NCBI GenBank assembly: GCA_003647035.1
Contig: QMMB01000189.1
Span: forward strand, 1 to 6,650
Source of the DNA: Deltaproteobacteria bacterium
GTDB lineage: Bacteria; Myxococcota_A; Polyangia; Polyangiales; Houyiibacteriaceae
Length of the DNA stretch: 6,650 bases
Direction of reading: 5' to 3'
In this document: in pieces, positions 1-4,975 of the stretch
Numbering within the stretch: position 1 is the first letter of the stretch
Layout of the letters: every line of letters begins with the position of its first letter
Program-made: the position numbers and the translations under genes
Notes under the pieces: model-generated
The model's database searches: none
Seen by the model: the letters and a program-made list of their open reading frames with translations, nothing else
Told to the model about the DNA's origin: nothing

Positions 1-2
1 AG

Positions 3-551
3 TGCGGCGCAGTCTTCTGCCCTTCCTGCACGGCGCTCATCGAACCAGCCGCCGAATCGGGTGCCGTCTTCGAATACGGCGGTCCCGTCGCCGACGCGAT
101 TCAACGCTTCAAGTACGACGCCCGCAGCGAGCTCGGCGCCTTGCTGGGCTCGGCGATGGCAGAGGAAGCAAGCTGCTGGGCTGGCAGAGTCGACGCCGTA
201 GTCCCGGTCCCGCTCCACTGGAGACGGCGTCGCGCGCGCGGGTATGACCAGGCCGCTCTGCTTGCGAAGCCCATCGCTCGCTCGCTTGGCGTGCCCGTGC
301 TCCTTCGAGGCCTCCGTCGGGGGCGCAACACGCCGAGCCAAGTGGACCTGCCGCACGCCGAGCGGCAGCGGAACATCGCAGGGGCGTTTGTCGCTTCGAG
401 GCTGCATGCGCTGGGGCGGGTCCTGCTCGTGGATGACGTTCGAACGACGGGCGCGACGCTCGGGGCAGCCTCGGAGGCTCTGAAGGCGGGCGGAGCATCC
501 GAGGTGCATACCTTCGTGCTTGCGGCTCGCGTTCTTGTTCGAGCCACGTAG
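3..551 (+). CDS. comF: ComF-family phosphoribosyltransferase-like protein, 5' end missing
   Basis: The reading frame is open from the left edge to the TAG at 549-551, so the N-terminus lies outside the window. The visible part opens with the end of a zinc-ribbon (Cys codons at 3, 18 and 27, pattern C-x4-C-x2-C). The segment YGGPVADAIQRFKYDAR follows, then VPVPLHWRRRRARGYDQA and a TPSQVDLPHAERQRN-type loop. A PRPP-binding signature, LLVDDVRTTGATL, is encoded around 423-461. This order is diagnostic of the ComF/ComFC/GntX family. Family members are cytosolic proteins with a type I phosphoribosyltransferase fold; in naturally competent bacteria they are needed for uptake or processing of transforming DNA, and their reaction is not settled. 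About the last 180 residues are present, which is most of a usual protein of roughly 220-250. The next gene starts 9 nt downstream, suggesting co-transcription. Family assignment is firm; a role in competence here is only inferred. Confidence 0.93.
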   Translation, partial: CGAVFCPSCTALIEPAAESGAVFEYGGPVADAIQRFKYDARSELGALLGSAMAEEASCWAGRVDAVVPVPLHWRRRRARGYDQAALLAKPIARSLGVPVLLRGLRRGRNTPSQVDLPHAERQRNIAGAFVASRLHALGRVLLVDDVRTTGATLGAASEALKAGGASEVHTFVLAARVLVRAT

Positions 552-560
552 AGTAGCCGA

Positions 561-1337
561 GTGCGGTGCCTCATCCTCTGTTGCGCGTGTTTGGTGGCCT
601 GTGCGCGGACAGCGCCGGTTCAAGACCCCCTCGATTACCTGAGACTGGGTGTCGATCCCGGTGCCGAGGCGGATGCTGTCATCGAGGACCTCCGTCAGCA
701 CGGCTTTGAGATCGGCCGTCGCATCGACGAACGCGACTTCGTAGCCTTTGACGCTGCCCGGGGCACTGAGTCGACCGTCCGCGTGGTGACCTCGCGTGGC
801 CCCTCCTTGTCGATCCTAGTGCCGGACGCGCGGTGGCCCGAGCGACTATGGGTCGAGCTCGGCCCGGACCCCAGGCCGGACTTCGATCGTGACGGGCAGC
901 ATGATGTCGTGGTGACGATCCGCGAGCGGGGAAGAACCTGCCTGGCCTGGGCCCAGGTCGACGCCCATGGCTACGCCTCCGAGGTTTTTCGATCGCGCAT
1001 CGAGTGGGGAGAGTCCCCGTGTGTCATCGAGATCGACGTATCCTGGCCGCGGCTTCTTCTGGAGGTTTCAGTCCCCAACGCGCCAATGCCCGATGCGCGC
1101 GTTCGGATCCCCATTAAAGCGAGCGCGCGGCGCTGGGTGCTCGATGACTCCCCGTCGGCCACAGCACGTTGGGATCAAGAAGTGGAACGCCGCAAGCAGG
1201 CCCTCGAGGAGGCTGAAACGCGCGGCGACATTCCGGCGGCCCGTCGGTTGGAGACCGAGCTCGGGTGGCTCGACCGACTTCGCAAAGCTGAACCGCCCGT
1301 GCTAGAGCCGACAGGGGATGGCGAAAAAGCGCGTTGA
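561..1337 (+). CDS. Predicted lipoprotein of unknown function
   Basis: A 258-residue protein with a GTG start 9 nt after the ComF-family stop; the Shine-Dalgarno sequence is weak (AGAG). The N-terminus is a short signal peptide with a lipobox, L-V-A-C, ending at Cys14, so the protein is probably exported and lipidated. The residue after the Cys is Ala rather than Asp, which in the E. coli scheme favours outer-membrane sorting. The signal peptide is unusually Cys-rich (Cys 3, 7, 8, 10 and 14). The mature part looks like mixed beta-sheet. It contains a DxDxDGxxD run (Asp107, 109, 111 and 115), the calcium-loop pattern of FG-GAP, dockerin and thrombospondin-3 proteins, present once only. Cys127 and Cys154 could form a disulfide. 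Residues about 202-245 are highly charged and probably helical. I do not recognise the family. The 3' end overlaps the upstream smpB start by 20 bp. The reading frame is convincing; the function is unknown. Confidence 0.8.
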   Translation: MRCLILCCACLVACARTAPVQDPLDYLRLGVDPGAEADAVIEDLRQHGFEIGRRIDERDFVAFDAARGTESTVRVVTSRGPSLSILVPDARWPERLWVELGPDPRPDFDRDGQHDVVVTIRERGRTCLAWAQVDAHGYASEVFRSRIEWGESPCVIEIDVSWPRLLLEVSVPNAPMPDARVRIPIKASARRWVLDDSPSATARWDQEVERRKQALEEAETRGDIPAARRLETELGWLDRLRKAEPPVLEPTGDGEKAR

Positions 1338-1806
1338 TAAAGGCGTTCCAGGAATGGAGATTCTGGTGTGCCGTAACCCGAAGGCCGCCAAACGCTACGA
1401 CACCGATGAGCGGCTCGAGGCCGGCATGGTGCTTTACGGCACCGAGGTGAAAAGCCTCCGCGCGCGTCGCGGAAACCTCGAAGCCGCGTACTGCCGAGTC
1501 GACGCTGACGAACTCTTTCTCTACGGCATGCATATCGCTCCCTATGAGCAGGGAGGCCATGCAGGGCATGAGACCCAGCGACGCCGTAAGCTTCTCGTAC
1601 ACAAGCGCGAGATCGAAAACCTGCGCGGGCGGCTCACGATGCGTGGCTATGCGCTGGTGCCGCTTCAGGTCTACTTCAAGAACGGCGTGGCCAAAGTTCA
1701 GCTAGGGCTCGGTCGCGGAAAGAAGAAGGGCGACGAGCGAGATGCGATTCGCAAGCAGGAAGACCTCAAAGAGGCGCGCGCCGCAATGCGGCGTCAGAAG
1801 GGGTGA
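1318..1806 (+). CDS. smpB: SsrA (tmRNA)-binding protein SmpB
   Basis: A 162-residue protein, typical of SmpB, which binds tmRNA and delivers it to stalled ribosomes so that the nascent chain is tagged and the ribosome freed. The core signatures are all visible: NPKAAKRYDT near residue 20, EAGMVLYGTEVKSLRA (35-50), HIAPYEQGG (72-80), RKLLVHKREI (90-99) and YALVPLQVYFKNGVAKVQLGLGRGKK (111-136). A basic tail that would enter the mRNA channel follows. In the tail, the position equivalent to E. coli HDKR reads GDER (138-141), so His and Lys are replaced by Gly and Glu. Start choice: ATG 1318 gives the usual basic leader (MAKKR) but has AGGGG directly against the start codon. ATG 1354, with AAAGG 10 nt upstream, would remove 12 residues and the overlap with the lipoprotein gene. 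No ssrA gene is in the window. Function is secure; the start is uncertain. Confidence 0.96.
   Translation: MAKKRVDKGVPGMEILVCRNPKAAKRYDTDERLEAGMVLYGTEVKSLRARRGNLEAAYCRVDADELFLYGMHIAPYEQGGHAGHETQRRRKLLVHKREIENLRGRLTMRGYALVPLQVYFKNGVAKVQLGLGRGKKKGDERDAIRKQEDLKEARAAMRRQKG
1796..1803 (+). promoter_or_regulatory. Shine-Dalgarno sequence that sets the start of the 1811 gene
   Basis: AGAAGGGG lies inside the last codons of smpB. Its AAGGGG core ends 7 nt before the GTG at 1811, a normal spacing, but only 4 nt before the adjacent GTG at 1808. This favours 1811 over 1808 and over the in-frame ATG at 1742 inside smpB. The placement implies translation coupled to the end of smpB. Confidence 0.6.
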
Positions 1807-1810
1807 CGTG

Positions 1811-2071
1811 GTGAAGCTGCGCTTGGACAGCGGTGAAGAGGCCGAGGCTCGCAACTTCGACGGAGTCGTTCTCACGGTGTCGAGTCCCCGGGCGTTCGCA
1901 CCGGGCGCACCGATTCATTTCAGTACAACCGCCGACGGTGACACGCGGAACTTCGAGGGCAGAACCATCGGCTCAAAGCGCGTCGACGCCGCGCACTTCG
2001 AGGTGCGCCTGCGGTTGGTCAATTTACGCCGCGCCGACCGCGAGCTTCTCGCCGGCCGCCTCGGGAACTGA
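1811..2071 (+). CDS. Small PilZ-like hypothetical protein
   Basis: An 86-residue protein beginning MKLRLDSGEE at GTG 1811, 4 nt after the smpB stop. The same frame is open back to an ATG at 1742, but that would place about 20 residues wholly inside smpB and has no good ribosome binding site. The sequence has short beta-strand-like stretches, a Pro-Gly turn (AFAPGAPIHFS, about 28-38), FEGRTIGSKR (48-57) and FEVRLRLVNLRRADRELL (63-80). The layout of small-barrel strands followed by a short basic helix resembles PilZ-type domains. However, the RxxxR and (D/N)xSxxG motifs that bind cyclic-di-GMP in true PilZ proteins are absent, so nucleotide binding should not be assumed. The protein has no signal peptide or membrane segment and is probably cytosolic. 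Its position suggests it is co-expressed with smpB. Function is unknown and the PilZ resemblance is tentative. Confidence 0.7.
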   Translation: MKLRLDSGEEAEARNFDGVVLTVSSPRAFAPGAPIHFSTTADGDTRNFEGRTIGSKRVDAAHFEVRLRLVNLRRADRELLAGRLGN

Positions 2072-2097
2072 CCGCTCCAACAAGGCGACTGTCCCCT

Positions 2098-3435
2098 CTA
2101 TGTGGCGCGAGCTTCGAGTTCCTTGAAGACGGCTGCCTTCACGGCTTCGAACTCGCTCGGCAGGCTGATCGGCTTGTTGGGGTGCTTGCTCTGCACCTCG
2201 GGTATCTCGTTCTCGTGGTACCTGATCTTGAATTGTGTGAACTTCAGGCCGTTGGCCGTGGCGATTACCACCGCGCGTTGGCCGGGTTCGACGAGGCCTT
2301 TGGCTCGAATCTTCTCGAGGGCTGCGAGGGCGACGCCGGTGTGCGGGCAGGTGTAGCTGCCTGCTCGATCCGCTGCGGCGGACGCTTCGGCGAGCTCGGA
2401 TTCGCTCGCCTGCTCGACGACCCCGTCGAACGCCTTCAGCGCGCGAATCGCACGGCGGACGCTCACGGGGTTCCCGATTCGAATGGCGCTCGCCTCGGTG
2501 GCCTCTGCGGTCATCGCTTCGAAGCTATCCCAACCTTGCTTGTAGGCCCTGTAGAGTGGGTTGGCTTTCTCGGCCTGCGCCAAGCACAGCCGGGGGCGCT
2601 TGGAGGTGAGCCCCAGCTCGAACATCATATCGAAGCCGGCCGCTAGGGCGGCCACGTTGCCGAGGTTGCCTCCAGGAATGATGACCCAGTCCGGCACCTG
2701 CCAGTCGAACTGCTGGACGATCTCGATCGCGACCGTCTTCTGCCCCTCGAGCCGAAGTGAGTTCATCGAGTTGGCGAGATAGATGCCTTCTTCGTTGGTG
2801 AGCTTTTGCACGATGGCCATGCACCCGTCGAAGTCCGTGTCGAGCGCGCACACGAGCGCACCGTTGGCGAGCGGCTGGACCAGTTGCGCTGTCGTGACCT
2901 TGCCCTTGGGCAGCAACACGACGGACGGAATCCCGGCCGATGCGCAATACGCGGCCAGCGCCGCCGAGGTGTCGCCCGTCGATGCGCACGCGATGGCGCG
3001 GATCGGTTTGCCGTCCTCGATCATTTGTTTGACGGTGCTCACCAAGACCGTCATGCCGAGATCCTTGAACGACCCGGTGTGGCTGTTGCCGCAGTTCTTG
3101 ATCCAAACGTCTTTGAGCCCGAGGGTCTTGCCGTAACGCTCCGCCCAGAACAGGTTGGTGCCGCCTTCAGCCGTCGAGACAACGTTCTCTTCCCGAAGGT
3201 TCGGCTGCACCCACTCCTTCTTGCCCCAGACGCCACTTCCGTACGGCCAGTCGCGGGTCATCCATCGTTGGTCGAACAACTTGATCCACGCTGAGCCGCT
3301 TCGGTTCCTCAACGCGTCCATGTCGTGATGGACTTCGAGTAGCTCTCCGCACTCTGGGCAGTTGTAGATTACCTGGTCGAGAGGGTACGTTCCGTGACAA
3401 CCCGCGACGCAGCGAAATGAGGCGCTGTAACTCAT
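2098..3435 (-). CDS. thrC: Threonine synthase (PLP-dependent)
   Basis: A 445-residue cytosolic enzyme that converts O-phosphohomoserine to threonine and phosphate, the last step of threonine synthesis. The N-terminus carries a four-cysteine zinc-ribbon-like element (Cys9, 13, 26 and 29), seen in many archaeal and bacterial enzymes of this class. Then come TAEGGTNLF (89-96), NCGNSHTGSFKDLGM with the PLP-binding Lys124, ASTGDTSAALAAY (151-163), the PLP-phosphate loop IPGGNLGN (253-260), CPHTGVALAAL (363-373) and ATANGLKFT (392-400), where relatives usually have ATHGLKFT. All catalytic-fold motifs are present and the length is normal. The ATG at 3433-3435 has no clear Shine-Dalgarno sequence, and a TATACT box sits only 9 nt upstream of it, so the mRNA may be nearly leaderless. 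The gene follows the TPR/CNBD gene on the same strand by 54 bp. It converges on the 1811 gene across 26 bp (2072-2097), in which I see no hairpin terminator. Confidence 0.96.
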   Translation of the reverse strand: MSYSASFRCVAGCHGTYPLDQVIYNCPECGELLEVHHDMDALRNRSGSAWIKLFDQRWMTRDWPYGSGVWGKKEWVQPNLREENVVSTAEGGTNLFWAERYGKTLGLKDVWIKNCGNSHTGSFKDLGMTVLVSTVKQMIEDGKPIRAIACASTGDTSAALAAYCASAGIPSVVLLPKGKVTTAQLVQPLANGALVCALDTDFDGCMAIVQKLTNEEGIYLANSMNSLRLEGQKTVAIEIVQQFDWQVPDWVIIPGGNLGNVAALAAGFDMMFELGLTSKRPRLCLAQAEKANPLYRAYKQGWDSFEAMTAEATEASAIRIGNPVSVRRAIRALKAFDGVVEQASESELAEASAAADRAGSYTCPHTGVALAALEKIRAKGLVEPGQRAVVIATANGLKFTQFKIRYHENEIPEVQSKHPNKPISLPSEFEAVKAAVFKELEARAT

Positions 3436-3444
3436 GAGGGCGTC

Positions 3445-3473
3445 AGTATAGAGCGTTCGTCAGGGGGTGCACA
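3445..3473 (-). promoter_or_regulatory. Possible thrC promoter
   Basis: On the - strand, TATACT (3445-3450) matches five of six bases of the sigma-70 -10 consensus. TGTGCA (3468-3473) lies 17 nt upstream as a weak -35 (three of six). Transcription would begin about 3438, giving a leader of only a few bases before the ATG. The hexamer CTGACG occurs twice, at 3458-3463 and 3441-3446, in the same orientation and 17 bp apart, with the second copy overlapping the end of the -10 box. Calling it a promoter is inference. Confidence 0.35.
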
Positions 3474-3475
3474 TC

Positions 3476-3488
3476 GCCTGCCGCAGGC
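3476..3488. repeat. Short inverted repeat in the gap before thrC
   Basis: GCCTGCCGCAGGC has arms GCCTGC and GCAGGC around a single C; as RNA it could form a 5-bp stem with a 3-nt loop. It lies just after the stop of the TPR/CNBD gene and upstream of the possible thrC -35. It could be a weak attenuating hairpin or a protein site. No U-run follows on the thrC-sense strand, so it is not a standard intrinsic terminator. Confidence 0.35.
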
Positions 3489-3489
3489 A

Positions 3490-4884
3490 TCAGGCCCCGC
3501 TCTTCCGCCGCGGCTCCGGCAGAAGCGAGAACGTGGGCGCGCTAGGCCGCCTCGCGAGCTCTTCGAGGTGGGCGGCCATCTTTGGATGCTTGGAGACCAG
3601 CTCGTGAAAACGCCGTGCGGACAAGCGCAGCACCAGGACATCGGACGAAGCCTCGACCGTCATCGGCGACGTGCTGCGTGTCAGCATGGAATGCTGGCCG
3701 AGCGCGCGCCCAAGCTTGAGGCTCCCAATTCTCTCGCCATTTGCGTGACTGGCGGTCAGGCGGCCGATCATCGGGATGTAGAGGCCGTCGGCCCGCTTTC
3801 CGGCCTCCAGGATCGCAGTTCCCTGGCTGGCGCGGCGGACCTCGAACATCCCCGCGACCGTCGCCCGGGCGCGGTTGTCGAAACTCGAGAACATGGGCGA
3901 GGTTCGCACCAGGGTTCCGACCAGCCGGCGCCCGAGCACTTCGAGCAAGACGTCACCGAGCGCAGGGTGTTCCACAACGAGCCGGTCCAACAGCAACTTG
4001 CTGATGCGCAGTGCGCGGACCTTCGTTCGCGCCGTCACGTCCCCTTCGTAGCTCACGCTCTCGAGCAGACAGGAGATGCCGACCACGTCACCCTCGGACA
4101 ACACGACCGGGTCCTCGTCGGGCGAACGAAGGAGCTGAACGCTCCCCTCGATCAGCGTGAACAGAGCGTCGGCCGTCGTGCCCTTCTCGATGAGGATTTC
4201 GCCTGGCTCGAGGTCGATCAGCCGCGACTCCTGGACCATCCTTGCCAGCACCGAGTTGGGAACCTCGGCAAACAGCGGCATCGACGGGAGCTGAGCGAGG
4301 TGCTCCGCCGTCGGCCGCTCGCTGAGCCCGTCGATGGGGATTGGGCGGTCTTGCACCTCCGCATCGGAGATGTCGAGATCGAGCGTCATGTGTCGAGCTG
4401 CCGGCGGCGTCGTGAACCTCAACACATCGTCGCCAGCCGTCTTGTCGGCCACCAAGGGTACGGCGTCGAGGGAGAAGCTCTTCGTCTGAGTAGTCGGCCC
4501 ATCGCCATCCCCCGCAGGGCCCGCATCCGCGGTGATGGCCCCTGACCGCGCGGAGCGGTGCAGTTTCCTCGCGGTGTCCATGCTGACCCGCGCGAGCACG
4601 TCCACACGCCCGGGGGCGATCGTGAGGACGACTTTCGCCATTGCTGCCGCCCGTGCCACAAAGCCTTGCTGCGCATAGAGGTCCACCGCTAGCTCGTACG
4701 CGCCAATCGCGTCCTCCGTGCGTCCTAGCCGTTTCAACAGGTCGCCTTTGCGGTGGGGCCAACGCGGCTCGCTCCGCTCCACCATTTGAAGGGCCTCGTA
4801 GTGGCTGAGGGCTTCACCGAGCCGCTCCCTGCGGAGCGCCTGGTTCAGCTTGTCCCGAAGGTTCCTGCTTCGACTACCCGACAC
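3490..4884 (-). CDS. TPR protein with two cyclic-nucleotide-binding-like domains
   Basis: A 464-residue protein. Residues about 10-105 are alpha-helical TPR-like repeats (EALSHYEALQMVE; KGDLLKRLGRTEDAIGAYELAVDLYAQQG; ARAAAMAKVVLTIAPG). Residues about 110-190 are a low-complexity linker rich in Asp, Gly and Thr. Two CNBD-type beta-barrels follow: about 197-320 (LPSMPLFAEVPNSVL, then LEPGEILIEKGTTADALFTLIEGSV) and about 328-446 (TSPMFSSFDNRARA, then GTAILEAGKRADGLYIPMIGRL). There is no helix-turn-helix, kinase, cyclase or membrane segment. The usual phosphate-binding cassette, Gly-Glu with a distal Pro-Arg-x-Ala, is not intact in either domain: the first reads VGISCLLESVSYEGDVTA, the second LGQHSMLTRSTSPMTVEA. 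Nucleotide binding is therefore doubtful. The protein is probably a cytosolic scaffold or sensor, and its partner is unknown. The GTG start at 4882-4884 has a strong ribosome binding site. The gene lies upstream of thrC and diverges from the UbiB-like gene. Domain calls are firm; the function is not. Confidence 0.88.
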   Translation of the reverse strand: MSGSRSRNLRDKLNQALRRERLGEALSHYEALQMVERSEPRWPHRKGDLLKRLGRTEDAIGAYELAVDLYAQQGFVARAAAMAKVVLTIAPGRVDVLARVSMDTARKLHRSARSGAITADAGPAGDGDGPTTQTKSFSLDAVPLVADKTAGDDVLRFTTPPAARHMTLDLDISDAEVQDRPIPIDGLSERPTAEHLAQLPSMPLFAEVPNSVLARMVQESRLIDLEPGEILIEKGTTADALFTLIEGSVQLLRSPDEDPVVLSEGDVVGISCLLESVSYEGDVTARTKVRALRISKLLLDRLVVEHPALGDVLLEVLGRRLVGTLVRTSPMFSSFDNRARATVAGMFEVRRASQGTAILEAGKRADGLYIPMIGRLTASHANGERIGSLKLGRALGQHSMLTRSTSPMTVEASSDVLVLRLSARRFHELVSKHPKMAAHLEELARRPSAPTFSLLPEPRRKSGA

Positions 4885-4890
4885 GACCCA

Positions 4891-4898
4891 CTCCTTTT
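4891..4898 (-). promoter_or_regulatory. Strong ribosome binding site for the TPR/CNBD gene
   Basis: Read on the - strand this is AAAAGGAG, ending 6 nt before the GTG start at 4882-4884. It is the best Shine-Dalgarno sequence in the window and fixes the otherwise uncertain GTG start. Confidence 0.7.
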
Positions 4899-4903
4899 AT
4901 ACC

Positions 4904-4923
4904 CTTTGGGCCAACCTCCAAAG
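4904..4923. repeat. Inverted repeat CTTTGG-N8-CCAAAG in the divergent intergenic region
   Basis: Perfect 6-bp arms (4904-4909 and 4918-4923) flank an 8-bp spacer. A smaller odd-centred palindrome, TTGG-G-CCAA, sits at 4906-4914. The element lies between two divergent genes, just upstream of the leftward ribosome binding site, a position suited to an operator acting on one or both promoters. It is not a Crp-type TGTGA-N6-TCACA site. The regulator is unknown and chance occurrence is possible. Confidence 0.35.
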
Positions 4924-4945
4924 TGCTGGGATGGCCTGCAAACGC

Positions 4946-4954
4946 TGCTATCGT
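4946..4954 (+). promoter_or_regulatory. Possible extended -10 for the UbiB-like gene
   Basis: TGCTATCGT fits the TGnTATnnT extended -10 pattern. A start of transcription near 4961 would leave about 15 nt before the ATG at 4976. The -35 region, 17 nt upstream (CTGGGA), is poor. The assignment rests on the short motif and its position between divergent genes. Confidence 0.3.
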
Positions 4955-4975
4955 CCCCCTCAACCACAGAACCGC

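Noticed and set aside
549..560. TAGAGT at 549-554 as a promoter for the lipoprotein gene
   Set aside because: It matches only four of six -10 bases, has no -35 at normal spacing and overlaps the upstream stop codon. Co-transcription is simpler.
2072..2097. Bidirectional terminator between the convergent 1811 gene and thrC
   Set aside because: The 26 bp contain no GC-rich hairpin and no T-run on either strand.
2525..3106. A 193-codon open frame on the - strand inside thrC
   Set aside because: It is in another frame of the same strand as thrC, is dominated by Arg and Gly, and has no start context or motif.
3568..4545. A 325-codon open frame on the + strand opposite the TPR/CNBD gene
   Set aside because: Its protein is rich in His, Arg, Gln and Asp with no recognisable motif. 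The opposite strand carries clear domains, so this is an antisense shadow typical of high-GC DNA.
4896..4901. TATAAA on the - strand as a -10 box for the TPR/CNBD gene
   Set aside because: Transcription would begin about 4889, leaving out the strong AAAAGGAG ribosome binding site. The A-rich run is better explained as part of that site.
4850..4975. N-terminal extension of the UbiB-like protein from ATG 4850
   Set aside because: It would overlap the divergent gene's start and ribosome binding site, and the added residues do not resemble the family. The family-like sequence begins at ATG 4976.
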